From Herbaspirillum sp. GW103 (GTDB lineage: Bacteria > Pseudomonadota > Gammaproteobacteria > Burkholderiales > Burkholderiaceae_D), in the NCBI RefSeq assembly GCF_000261365.1, contig NZ_AJVC01000006.1, positions 372,001 to 436,000 on the forward strand: a DNA stretch of 64,000 nt, given 5' to 3'. Shown piece by piece: positions 35,590 through 44,187 of the stretch (its first letter is position 1; every line of letters starts with the position of its first letter). The position numbers and the translations under genes are program-made. The notes under the pieces were generated by a model. It had not been told where the DNA came from. It made no database searches and saw only the letters and a program-made list of their open reading frames with translations.

Positions 35590-38331
35590 ATGCCTTACCG
35601 CACGCTCTCCGAGGCTTTCATCACCTGGACGCAACAGGCCCGCGCCATCCGGCTGCGCTTGCCGCAGTCGCACCAGTTCTTGCAGCAGGCGCTGCTGGTA
35701 CGGCAGGTGACAGGCCGCGAATCGGTCTGCGGTACCAGCGAGCATGAGTTGCTGTGCCTGTCGCCGCATGAAGACCTGCCGCTCAAGGACTTCATGGCGC
35801 TGCCGGCAGAGATCCGGCTGGTCACCGACCAGGGGCGACTGCGCACGGTGTGCGGTTTCATCGCCGAAGCTGATGCGGACCAGATCGATCACGAACTCAG
35901 CGGCTACCGTCTGGTGCTGCGCGATGCCTTGAGCCTGCTCGGGCAACGGATCAACACCCGAGTGTTCCTGCACGCCAGCGAGACGGACGTGACCCAGGTA
36001 CTCATCAACGAATGGCGCCAGCGCAGCTCGCTCCTGGCCAGCAGTTTCGAGGTCGACTGGTCGCTGCTGGCGGAGCAGTATCCGGCGCGTGAATTCATCA
36101 TGCAGCACAACGAATCCGACGCCGACTTCCTGCGGCGCCTGTGGAAGCGGCGAGGCATCGGCTGGTTCATCCGTCCGGGCGAGCCGTCCCCGCCCGGCCA
36201 GATCGGTAGTCCTCGGCATGTGCTGGTGCTGTTCAACGATCCCCTGCAGCTGCCGCGCAACGCGGCCGGCACCGTCCCTTACCGGCAGGATCACGCGCCC
36301 GGTGCGCAGGACGGCATCGTGCGCTGGCGCGCCATGCGTCGCCAGCGCGCGGGCAGTGTCAGCCGCCAGACCTGGGACCATGCCCGGAATGGGCCCCTAA
36401 ACAGGGAAGTGAACATCTCTGCCGAGCAGGGGGAACTGGGTGACCGTCTCGCCCTGCTGCTGGACGACTATCTCGTCGAGGCACCGCACATCGCCGATGA
36501 TGGTGAAGATTTTGACCAGATTTCGAAGACGCGCATGCAGCGGCTGGCACAGGAGACCAAGACCTTCCAGGCTGATTCCACCGTGCGGGCCTTGCGGGTG
36601 GGCGAATGGATCAGCGTGGAGGATCACCCCGAACTGGACGCACATCAGCCCCACGAGCGCGAATTCGTCATCACCCGGCTGGCCTTCCATGCCGAGAACA
36701 ATCTTCCGGCTTCGCTGGACCAGCGCCTGCAGCAAGCCACGCAGCATGAGCAAAGCGCGCTGACGGAGCTGGCGTACTTGCGCCAGCTTTGCCGCGAGCA
36801 GGGCCGGCGGTATCTGAATCGCTTCAGCTGCGTACGCCGTGGCATACCGCTGGTGCCGCCCTTTGACCCGCGGGTGGATCTGCCCCGGCCCTGTCTGCAG
36901 AGTGCCCATGTCGTCGGTCCGGCGGGCGAAGAGCTGTACTGCGATGCGCTGGGCCGCATCAAGCTGCGCTTTCCCGGCACCCGCATGCAGGATCACCAGC
37001 ATGCCCGTGGTGCCGGCGCCAGCGACAGCGAACGCGATTCCGCCTGGGTGCGCGTGGCCAGTCACTGGGCCGGGCGGCAATGGGGCGCGATCCATCTGCC
37101 GCGCGTGGGCGATGAGGTGCTGGTCGACTTCCTCGGCGGCGATCCTGACAAGCCCATCGTCATTGGCCGCCTCTTCAACGGCCAGTCGCTGCCACCGGCC
37201 TTCAGCCGTGTGGGCAGCCTGCCGGGCAATCGCTTCCTGGCCGGCATCAGGAGCAAGGAGATCCAGGGCCAGCGCTACAACCAGCTGCGCCTGGACGACA
37301 CCCGGCACCAGATCAGCGCCCAGCTTGCTTCGCAACATGGGCAAAGCGAACTGAATCTCGGCTGGCTCACCCATCCCCGTAGCGAGGGCTATGGCGAGGC
37401 CCGTGGCGAAGGCGCCGAGCTGCGCACGGACCAGGCCCTGGCACTGCGGGGTGGACAGGGTGTGCTCATCAGTGCGGCCGCGCGCGATCAGGCCGCTGGT
37501 ACGCAACTGGATCGCGCCGAGATGCTGGGACTGCTGCATGTACTGCAGGAGGTGCAGCAGCAACTGGCAGCGCTGGCCGAGACCCATCATGCCGATGGCA
37601 CCCGCCTGCAAAGCCTGAGCAGCCTGCGCGAGCGCCTCGATGCCTGGGAGGCTGGCAGCAATACGCAGCCAGAGGGCGGCGCTGGCGGCCAGCCAGTCGT
37701 AGCCGTGACTGCGCCGGCGGGCGTGGCCGTCACCAGCGAGGAAGGGGTGGCCATTGGCGCGCAGAAGGAGGTCGATCTCATCAGCGTGGGCAACACCCAG
37801 CTCTCCGTGGGCAGGAAGTTGCTGGCGCGCGTGGCCGAGGGCATCAGCCTGTTTGTGCAGCGGCTGGGTATCCGGCTGGTGGCCGCCAGCGGCCCGATGC
37901 AATTGCAGACCCATGGCGGGGACATCGAAGCGACATCAGCGCGTCGCATCGTCCTGACGGCTGCCGATGAAATCGTCCTGGAAGCCCCCAAGCTGCGCCT
38001 GTTGGCGGCAGGGGCGCAGATCGATCTGGGCGGCGGCGTCATCACCCAGCAGAGCCGTGGCGAGCACACCATCCGTTCGGCCGATTTCCATCACCTCAGC
38101 GGTGCCGACAGTGCGCCGCCTGGCGTGGAGCTACCGGCCAGCACGCTACGTACCGACGAGCGCTTCATCCTGGCCCGGCGTGGCAGTGGCCGGCCCCACG
38201 TGCGGCAGCGCTATCGCATCGAGCTGGAGGATGGCAGCGTCATTGAAGGTGTCACCGACGAACAGGGCCGTACCGCGCTGAGCAAGGACATGGCCATGCG
38301 CATCGCGCGCCTGCGCATTGTGAAGGAGTAG
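35590..38331 (+). CDS. vgrG: Type VI secretion tip protein VgrG with DUF2345 extension
   Basis: The protein is 913 residues, MPYRTLSEAFITWTQQARAI. The N-terminal part is gp27-like (EFIMQHNESDADFLRRLWKR), then the gp5 OB-fold (WVRVASHWAGRQWGAIHLPR, GDEVLVDFLGGDPDKPIVIG). The C-terminal beta-prism is of the DUF2345 type (TQLSVGRKLLARVAEGISLF and later repeats). VgrG trimers cap the Hcp tube and carry effectors. The next gene, 3 bases downstream, is its likely cargo lipase. No structural T6SS genes are in the window, so this is an orphan vgrG cassette that would use an apparatus encoded elsewhere. Confidence 0.95.
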   Translation: MPYRTLSEAFITWTQQARAIRLRLPQSHQFLQQALLVRQVTGRESVCGTSEHELLCLSPHEDLPLKDFMALPAEIRLVTDQGRLRTVCGFIAEADADQIDHELSGYRLVLRDALSLLGQRINTRVFLHASETDVTQVLINEWRQRSSLLASSFEVDWSLLAEQYPAREFIMQHNESDADFLRRLWKRRGIGWFIRPGEPSPPGQIGSPRHVLVLFNDPLQLPRNAAGTVPYRQDHAPGAQDGIVRWRAMRRQRAGSVSRQTWDHARNGPLNREVNISAEQGELGDRLALLLDDYLVEAPHIADDGEDFDQISKTRMQRLAQETKTFQADSTVRALRVGEWISVEDHPELDAHQPHEREFVITRLAFHAENNLPASLDQRLQQATQHEQSALTELAYLRQLCREQGRRYLNRFSCVRRGIPLVPPFDPRVDLPRPCLQSAHVVGPAGEELYCDALGRIKLRFPGTRMQDHQHARGAGASDSERDSAWVRVASHWAGRQWGAIHLPRVGDEVLVDFLGGDPDKPIVIGRLFNGQSLPPAFSRVGSLPGNRFLAGIRSKEIQGQRYNQLRLDDTRHQISAQLASQHGQSELNLGWLTHPRSEGYGEARGEGAELRTDQALALRGGQGVLISAAARDQAAGTQLDRAEMLGLLHVLQEVQQQLAALAETHHADGTRLQSLSSLRERLDAWEAGSNTQPEGGAGGQPVVAVTAPAGVAVTSEEGVAIGAQKEVDLISVGNTQLSVGRKLLARVAEGISLFVQRLGIRLVAASGPMQLQTHGGDIEATSARRIVLTAADEIVLEAPKLRLLAAGAQIDLGGGVITQQSRGEHTIRSADFHHLSGADSAPPGVELPASTLRTDERFILARRGSGRPHVRQRYRIELEDGSVIEGVTDEQGRTALSKDMAMRIARLRIVKE

Positions 38332-38334
38332 ACG

Positions 38335-40056
38335 ATGAGCGGATCCGAACCGATGCGGCTGGTCGGCACGAGCTGGGATGAAGACGGCAATGATGTGGCG
38401 CAATCGGTGCTGACGGGGGAGAACATGAAGGTGCGGGCCTTGTGCCTGACCACACCGGAGGTGGTGGTCCCGATCCTGTTCGTGCCGGGCATCATGGGGA
38501 CCAGGCTCAAGGTCATCGGACGTGACAAGGGAGCGGCATGGTTCCCGCCGGACAGTACCTGGGACGCCATCGTCTTGCTGCTCAAGCACCTGATCCGCAC
38601 CTCGGCCGACCGGCAGCGCTTGCTCAATCCCGATCTGACCGAAGTGGATGAAGACGGACCTGCCTCGCCAGACGAGACCAGCAAGACGCTGCTTGCGCTG
38701 GCGCCTGGTGCGACCGATGCCGAGCGCATCAAGTGGCGTGGCTGGGGGCAACTCCATGCGGACAGTTACTTGCCGATTCTTTCGCTGCTGGAGACGAGCA
38801 TGGCGCTGATCTTCGATCCTGCCAGCCAGGGGACCACGCTCACTTCTCACTGGAAAGAGTTGGTCATGGATCGCCAGGACGCGGCAAAACTGGGAGCGCA
38901 GAAGCCCTTCGTTCCGCTTGAGGAAGAGCAGTTGCGGGATGCGGCCGAGATGCTCTATCCGGTGCATGCGGTGGGCTACAACTGGCTGCAAAGCAACCGG
39001 GTGTCTGCCCAAAGATTGGCTGACGAGATCGAACGCATCACCGCGTATTACCGCAGCAAGGGCAAGCGTTGCGAGCAGGTGATTCTGGTCACGCACAGCA
39101 TGGGCGGGCTGGTTGCACGGGCTTGTGCCCTACTGCCCGGAATGAATGAACGCATTCTGGGCGTGGTGCATGGGGTGATGCCGGCCATTGGCGCACCCGC
39201 GACTTACAAGCGTATGCGCGCCGGGTTTGAAGGCGCGGCGCAGATCATCCTCGGGCGCAATGCCGCCGACTGCACGGCAGTGATGGCCAATGCGCCGGGT
39301 CCCTTGGAATTGCTGCCCACGGCGCAATACAAGACCTGGACCAACCGTGGCGAGCGGCATTGGCTGCGGGCCAGTTATCGGGCCATTGGACAGCGGGGCA
39401 TGCCTGAGGAGATGGATAGCTTTCTTGGAGAGGACGATCCCTACGCGAAGATCTATCTCAACAATTCCGCGGATTGGTGGAAATTGGTGCGGGAGGATTT
39501 GGTTGATCCGGCTGGGAGAGAAGATGAGGAGCGAGCGAGGAGGGAGGGGAAGGTGTTGATACGGGAGGACAGAGATTTACCGGATTTCCACAGGTTTAAA
39601 AAGAAAATGGACGTGGCGCAGACACTTCATCGACAGATTGAAGACAGCTATCACTCCAATACTTACGCGTATTACGCTGCCGACCCGCAACAGCCTGCGT
39701 GGAACGAGATTAACTGGAAATGCGCGCCAATGGTGCCCGGCGATCCCGCGAAAGCGCAACTGGCAGAAGATGATTTGAATGGGATGTTGGAGCTGCGCTT
39801 CGACGAGTATCACCTGCACTACTTCACATTACAGGGCGGCACCGGACCGGGGGACGGAACTGTGCCCGCCGAATCGGGGGGCGCCCCGAAGTCGCATGTC
39901 ATGCAGCTTTTCAAGCATGAAGGAAAGTTGAAATCTCACGAGAGCTATGACCATCAGTTTTCCTACAACGCCAAGATTGCTCAGGCGGTAACGCTCTATT
40001 CAATCATCAGGATCGTCAGCACGTCGGCGGATTTGAAAACACCCTCAGGAGAATAG
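38335..40056 (+). CDS. Type VI lipase effector, Tle4-like (alpha/beta hydrolase)
   Basis: The protein is 573 residues. Near residue 40, VVVPILFVPGIMGTRL is the oxyanion strand of LCAT/PGAP1-like lipases. VILVTHSMGGLVARACAL holds the nucleophile serine; the elbow reads THSMGG, with T in place of the first G. GPGDGTVPAESG holds the catalytic aspartate, and a histidine follows in SYDHQFSYN. There is no signal peptide, as expected for a cargo of VgrG. A Tli4-like immunity gene and a PAAR gene follow, which supports a Tle4 (TplE-type) phospholipase that attacks rival membranes. GC content falls after about 39480. Confidence 0.85.
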   Translation: MSGSEPMRLVGTSWDEDGNDVAQSVLTGENMKVRALCLTTPEVVVPILFVPGIMGTRLKVIGRDKGAAWFPPDSTWDAIVLLLKHLIRTSADRQRLLNPDLTEVDEDGPASPDETSKTLLALAPGATDAERIKWRGWGQLHADSYLPILSLLETSMALIFDPASQGTTLTSHWKELVMDRQDAAKLGAQKPFVPLEEEQLRDAAEMLYPVHAVGYNWLQSNRVSAQRLADEIERITAYYRSKGKRCEQVILVTHSMGGLVARACALLPGMNERILGVVHGVMPAIGAPATYKRMRAGFEGAAQIILGRNAADCTAVMANAPGPLELLPTAQYKTWTNRGERHWLRASYRAIGQRGMPEEMDSFLGEDDPYAKIYLNNSADWWKLVREDLVDPAGREDEERARREGKVLIREDRDLPDFHRFKKKMDVAQTLHRQIEDSYHSNTYAYYAADPQQPAWNEINWKCAPMVPGDPAKAQLAEDDLNGMLELRFDEYHLHYFTLQGGTGPGDGTVPAESGGAPKSHVMQLFKHEGKLKSHESYDHQFSYNAKIAQAVTLYSIIRIVSTSADLKTPSGE

Positions 40057-40061
40057 TGCTC

Positions 40062-40196
40062 GTGAAAAATTCGCTTCGTCTCATTGCCTTTTCGACCTTC
40101 ACGATCTGGCTGATTTTTTCTGGAAATATCTCACCTCAACTAGGATTGCACATCATGAACACTGCCCAGGCAAATGGTCCTACTCCTGCATCTTGA
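40062..40196 (+). pseudogene. Truncated duplicate of the Tli4-like immunity gene
   Basis: A 44-residue frame from GTG 40062 begins MKNSLRLIAFSTFTIWLIFS, a signal-peptide-like helix. It continues SPQLGLHIMNTAQANG and stops at TGA. The later part matches SPYQGLRIMNIAQASR at the start of the next gene, and the DNA around the two ATG codons (GGATTGCRCATCATGAA) is nearly identical. It is therefore the 5' remnant of a tandem duplication. It lies 5 bases after the effector gene. Confidence 0.6.
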
Positions 40197-40240
40197 TGTT
40201 CCTGTCTGGAGACCGTTCACCTTACCAAGGATTGCGCATC

Positions 40241-41221
40241 ATGAATATTGCCCAGGCAAGCCGAGCTGTTCCTTCTGTCTCAACGTTTTGTACCGGTCGT
40301 TTTATGTTGGATATGCCAGCAGGTTCGGTACTGAGTGGAGGCAATTATCAATATGACTTTGCCAGGCTGGAGCCGCCCCAGGCCATGAGCCTGGAAGAAT
40401 TTGGGGCAGAAATAGATGCCAAGGTAAACACGCTCAAATCAATCAAGCATGAAACCGACCCTAGTCTGTTGCGAATGCTGATCAAGCCTGATCAGCATTC
40501 GCGAATCTTGGTCTATTGGGAAGAGAGCTTTATTGATGAAATCGCGCAGGTAGAGGGATATCGCTGGATTGATGGCACGCGCTATCTATTCAAGACAGAG
40601 GCCGGCATGAGCCCGCCTCCTGTGGGCATGCCAAGTTATCAGGACGACGCGATAGAACGTATGCGTCTCACGCTTGCTGCCCTGCGTAAGCGAGCTACGC
40701 ATGATATTCCCCAAGACCCCGGCTACTGCTTCGAAGGCGGCTTCATCGCCAACCCTGATTGGGAAAACGAAGAAGCCGGCATCGATATCGACATCGCTGG
40801 CCACCCCGATGCCTTTGTCTCGGTCTGGTTCTACCCGCTGGCCATGAGCGAGCACGACCGACCGCTGCTGGATCGCATGAGCAGCGGCTTGCAGACACTC
40901 GGCCATCTCGCCACCGCGGTACGCACGCTGCGCAAAGGCGAGCGTCAGGTCGGCCCCTACCAGGGACAGGAATTCCTGGTCACCACGCCCAACAGCGGCG
41001 GCGGACGCAGTCACAGTTTCATCTGGGAGACCGAGGGCCAGGGCTCGCTCGATACGCCCGCCATCAAGATCGAACTGACGACCGGCCATCACGACAAGAA
41101 CAGCAATGCGCAACCGACCAGGATGACCGATGCACAAGCCCTGCAGTTATGGGATGAGGTGCTCAACAGCTTCCGCCTGCGCCCGACCCGGGGGCCGCAA
41201 GCCTCAAGCCCGTCGCCGTGA
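40241..41221 (+). CDS. Tli4-like immunity protein for the type VI lipase
   Basis: The protein is 326 residues from ATG 40241 (MNIAQASRAVPSVSTFCTGR), nine bases after AAGGA; the frame is open back to 40193. The C-terminal part, YCFEGGFIANPDWENEEAG to WDEVLNSFRLRP, matches the general layout of Tli4 proteins that block Tle4 lipases. A working immunity protein should reach the periplasm, yet this start has no convincing signal peptide, while the truncated copy before it has one. The first 500 bases are lower in GC than the rest. Confidence 0.75.
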   Translation: MNIAQASRAVPSVSTFCTGRFMLDMPAGSVLSGGNYQYDFARLEPPQAMSLEEFGAEIDAKVNTLKSIKHETDPSLLRMLIKPDQHSRILVYWEESFIDEIAQVEGYRWIDGTRYLFKTEAGMSPPPVGMPSYQDDAIERMRLTLAALRKRATHDIPQDPGYCFEGGFIANPDWENEEAGIDIDIAGHPDAFVSVWFYPLAMSEHDRPLLDRMSSGLQTLGHLATAVRTLRKGERQVGPYQGQEFLVTTPNSGGGRSHSFIWETEGQGSLDTPAIKIELTTGHHDKNSNAQPTRMTDAQALQLWDEVLNSFRLRPTRGPQASSPSP

Positions 41222-41252
41222 GGCGCACAAGCCCTCGCCCTCTCCGACCCTT

Positions 41253-41276
41253 CCACCTCCACCTCCACCTCCACCT
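41253..41276 (+). repeat. Short tandem repeat (CCACCT)4
   Basis: Four perfect CCACCT units lie in the 69-base gap between the immunity and PAAR genes, just before the PAAR ribosome site AAAGGA. Slippage could change spacing upstream of the PAAR gene, but the repeat is short. Confidence 0.7.
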
Positions 41277-41290
41277 CGAAAGGAATCCGC

Positions 41291-41557
41291 ATGCCCAACA
41301 TCATCCGTCTCGGCGACGCCACCTCCCATGGCGGCAAGGTCACGCAAGTCAGCGCCAGCCATTTCAAGGTCGGCGGATTGCCCGTGGCGCGGGTGGGCGA
41401 CGTCTGCAGCTGCCCGCAGAAAGGACACGACAACTGCACCATCACCGAAGGACATCCCCATCACAAGATCGATGGCCTCGCCGTCGCCTACGAAGGTCAC
41501 ATGACCAGCTGCGGTGCCACGCTCATTGCCAGTACCGGCAACTTCAGTGCGCAATAG
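41291..41557 (+). CDS. PAAR-domain protein (type VI spike tip)
   Basis: The protein is 88 residues, a complete PAAR domain: MPNIIRLGDATSHGGKVTQV, GLPVARVGDVCSCPQKGHDN and a final HMTSCGATLIASTGNFSAQ. The conserved histidines and cysteines bind zinc at the cone tip. It sharpens the VgrG spike and closes the effector cassette vgrG-Tle-Tli-PAAR. It has no toxin extension. Confidence 0.94.
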   Translation: MPNIIRLGDATSHGGKVTQVSASHFKVGGLPVARVGDVCSCPQKGHDNCTITEGHPHHKIDGLAVAYEGHMTSCGATLIASTGNFSAQ

Positions 41558-41626
41558 GGTGGCCCCGGAAGGCCGTCATGCTGCAGCGTCGCGCAATGGG
41601 AGGGCATCAGTTGCCCTGGCGGATTG

Positions 41627-42265
41627 TCAATCCCCCAGATCGATGGTCCCCGCCAGGCGCACTGCCTCGGGCGTCTCATACATGGCCACCACCCAAGCCT
41701 GATCGGCATCTGCGGCATGCGCGTTGAGCGTAGCCGCAACGAACTGGATGGAAGCGCGATCCAGGCTGGCATAGGGATCGTCCAGCAGCGTGAGCGTGGC
41801 GTGGGCGGCGAAGGCCGCTGCCAGGTAGACCTTGCGCTTGCTGCCGGTCGAGAGCATGAAGAGCTTCTTCTCCAGATGCGGCGTCAAGGACAAGCCTTCG
41901 GTCAGCGCCGGCAACTGCGCGTGATCGAAATGCGGATAGCGTTCGGCCAATGCGGCAAACACTTCCGGCGGCGTCATCTGGTCATAAGCCTCGGTGCGCG
42001 GATCGATGAAGAACACCTGGCGGCGATAATTCTCAGGCTCGCTGTCCAGCCGCAGGCCGTTCAACTCCAGCACCCCGTCGCGCGCGGGTATCAAGCCGGC
42101 CAGCAGGTTGAGCAGCGTGGTCTTGCCGCGGCCATCGCCCCCGCGCACCAGGGTCACGCCGGGCGCAATGCGGGCCGAAAAATCCTGGAACAGATCCAGT
42201 CCGGGATAGGAAAAATTCAGGCGCGATACCAGCAGCAGCGCTGCACGGTCGGAAGCTTGGGTCAT
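41627..42265 (-). CDS. ABC transporter ATP-binding protein, orphan
   Basis: The protein is 212 residues. Walker A is GGDGRGKTT, the signature is LSTGSKRKVYLA, and Walker B is LTLLDDPYASLD. The glutamate expected after Walker B is aspartate (LLDDP), and the switch-loop histidine is not obvious (AMYETPEA). It resembles short CcmA-type exporters. No permease gene is adjacent. A small membrane-protein gene lies 42 bases upstream on the same strand and could be co-transcribed. ATP hydrolysis may be slow or altered. Confidence 0.78.
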   Translation of the reverse strand: MTQASDRAALLLVSRLNFSYPGLDLFQDFSARIAPGVTLVRGGDGRGKTTLLNLLAGLIPARDGVLELNGLRLDSEPENYRRQVFFIDPRTEAYDQMTPPEVFAALAERYPHFDHAQLPALTEGLSLTPHLEKKLFMLSTGSKRKVYLAAAFAAHATLTLLDDPYASLDRASIQFVAATLNAHAADADQAWVVAMYETPEAVRLAGTIDLGD

Positions 42266-42307
42266 CGGTGGTGATCGTGGCGATGGGAAAGGGGAAGTCG
42301 ATTGTGC

Positions 42308-42559
42308 TCAGGACCGCTGGCGCCGCGCCGCCTGGCGCTTGGCTTGCTCGGCAGCCTGCTTTTCCTTCCTGGCATCGGCCAGCATCGCCAGCGCCAACGC
42401 CAGCGGCGGATACAGCAGGATCAGGCCGCTCCAGTCGTGGTCCGACAGAAACATCAGCGCGGCAATACACAGGTCGACCGCCATCAGGACCATCAATGGC
42501 CACCCCACGGGCGCACCCAGGAAGGTCTTGTGTCGCTTGTTCTTGAAATACAGTGCCAT
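42308..42559 (-). CDS. Small membrane protein of unknown function
   Basis: The protein is 83 residues from ATG 42559 (MALYFKNKRHKTFLGAPVGW), preceded by AGGGTG. There are two hydrophobic helices (about residues 18-38 and 45-62) with a basic loop before them and a basic coiled tail (KQAAEQAKRQAARRQRS). It is probably co-transcribed with the ATPase at 41627. I do not recognise the family. Confidence 0.62.
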   Translation of the reverse strand: MALYFKNKRHKTFLGAPVGWPLMVLMAVDLCIAALMFLSDHDWSGLILLYPPLALALAMLADARKEKQAAEQAKRQAARRQRS

Positions 42560-42745
42560 GCCATTCACCCTGCTTTGTCGTTCGCTGCATGGCTGCCTGG
42601 CCGCGCCGCAGGGGCGCATTGACGGGCGGGCAACATGCTGGCGATGGGTTGTCTCCTGCCCGGGATTATAGAAGATGTCGACCGCCAGGAGGACGCCCGG
42701 GGCACATCTTCCCATCCGGCAAAAATGGCCCAGCCTGTGGGAAAA

Positions 42746-42779
42746 CAAAAAAAACGGTCCCGGCAACTGCCGGGACCGT
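42746..42779 (-). terminator. Terminator of the MFS gene
   Basis: Read on the minus strand, ACGGTCCCGGCA pairs with GCCGGGACCGT around a short loop. Eight T follow. It lies 33 bases past the MFS stop. Confidence 0.88.
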
Positions 42780-42811
42780 CGTCCTTGGTCTTGCTACCGC
42801 AAGAAGGCAAA

Positions 42812-44053
42812 TCAACGCGCCCTGGCCGCCCCCGGCCACATGCGCACCACCAGCGCCAGCACGGCAGCCAGCACGGCCAGCGCCACCACCGCGATCCAGC
42901 CCCACTGCGCCAGGGCCAGGCTGCCCAGGGCGGCACCGGCGGCCATGCCGATGAACATGCCCACGAACAGCACCGCATTCAAACGGCTGCGGGCGCCCGG
43001 TTCGATGCTGTAGACGATGGTCTGATGCGCCACCAGCGTGGCCTGCACGCCCAGGTCAAAGCCGATGGCGGCCAGTGCCAGCAAGACCAGTTGACCCTGC
43101 GTCGAGAACCACGGCGACAAGGCCATCGAGGCAAAGGACAGCGCCGCCAGGCTCACGCCCAGACGAGTCACCAGCTCCGGACCCTTCTTGTCGGAGATGC
43201 GGCCCGCAAGAGGCGCCGCCAGCGCACCGGCAGCACCGGCCAGGCCGAAGGCACCGGCAGCGGCGCTACCCAGATGGAAGGGCGCGCCATGCAGCATCAC
43301 CGCCAGGGTCGACCAGAATGCCGAGAAACCGACCGACAGCAAGCCCTGGGCCAGCGCGGCACGACGCAGCGCGCCATGCTTCTTCACCAGGGTGCCGAGC
43401 GACCCCAGCAGCGCGCCATACGACAGGTGCGTAGTCGGATGGAAACGCGGCAGACCGCGCCAGGCGGCCAGACCGATGAGGGCGATACTGGCCGAGGCGC
43501 CGACGAACATGGCGCGCCAGCCGAAGTGTTCGGCCACGAAACCGCTCACCACCCGCGACAACAGGATGCCCAGCAGCAAACCGGTCATGACGGTGCCAAC
43601 GATGCGACCGCGATGCTGTTCCGGCGCCAGCGTGGCGGCGGCCGGGACGATGTCCTGGGCCAGCGTGGCCGTCAGGCCGATGGCCAGGCTGGCCGCCAGC
43701 AGTGCCCCGATGCCCGAGGCCGCACCAGCCAGCAGCAGGGCGACCGTCAGGATGGCCGCCTTGATGAGGATGATGCGACGGCGGTCATAGCGATCGCCCA
43801 GCGGCGCCAGCAGCAGGATGCCCAGCGCGTAGCCCAGCTGGGTCGACATCGGCACCATGCCCACGGCGCGCTCGGAGGCGCCGATGTCATCGGCCAGCAC
43901 GCCCAGCATGGGCTGCGAATAGTAGAGCGAGGCCACGGCCAGGCCGGCACCGGTGGCCAGCAGCCCGATCAGTCCGACCGACGGACCGTGGGCATGGGGA
44001 TGGGGAGAAGCCGCAGCGGCGGCGCCTGTATGCGTCTTGGGAATGCTGTTCAT
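42812..44053 (-). CDS. Major facilitator superfamily transporter
   Basis: The protein is 413 residues with twelve predicted helices. A histidine-rich N-terminus (ASPHPHAHGPS) precedes helix 1. The loop 2-3 motif is GDRYDRRRIILI, and the loop 8-9 counterpart is GRISDKKGPELV. The YnfM/AraJ-like drug-efflux branch fits best. The divergent LysR gene 134 bases away is a likely regulator. The substrate is unknown. Confidence 0.87.
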   Translation of the reverse strand: MNSIPKTHTGAAAAASPHPHAHGPSVGLIGLLATGAGLAVASLYYSQPMLGVLADDIGASERAVGMVPMSTQLGYALGILLLAPLGDRYDRRRIILIKAAILTVALLLAGAASGIGALLAASLAIGLTATLAQDIVPAAATLAPEQHRGRIVGTVMTGLLLGILLSRVVSGFVAEHFGWRAMFVGASASIALIGLAAWRGLPRFHPTTHLSYGALLGSLGTLVKKHGALRRAALAQGLLSVGFSAFWSTLAVMLHGAPFHLGSAAAGAFGLAGAAGALAAPLAGRISDKKGPELVTRLGVSLAALSFASMALSPWFSTQGQLVLLALAAIGFDLGVQATLVAHQTIVYSIEPGARSRLNAVLFVGMFIGMAAGAALGSLALAQWGWIAVVALAVLAAVLALVVRMWPGAARAR

Positions 44054-44187
44054 GATGGAACCTCGATAAGATGGGTCTGGCGGCCGGCCCGGGAAATCCC
44101 CCTCCTGCCAGCGTTGGAACGGATTGTCCGCCTCCCGGCTCGCATCTGGTAGTAGCGCCCACGGCAGAATTGTTATACGTTAGCCGT

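Noticed and set aside
36397-37914. Minus-strand open frame of 505 codons
   Set aside because: Antisense shadow of vgrG in GC-rich DNA.
41251-41278. (CCACCT)4 as a possible CRISPR or phase-variation tract
   Set aside because: Units are only 6 bp, with no spacers; four copies are weak evidence for phase variation.
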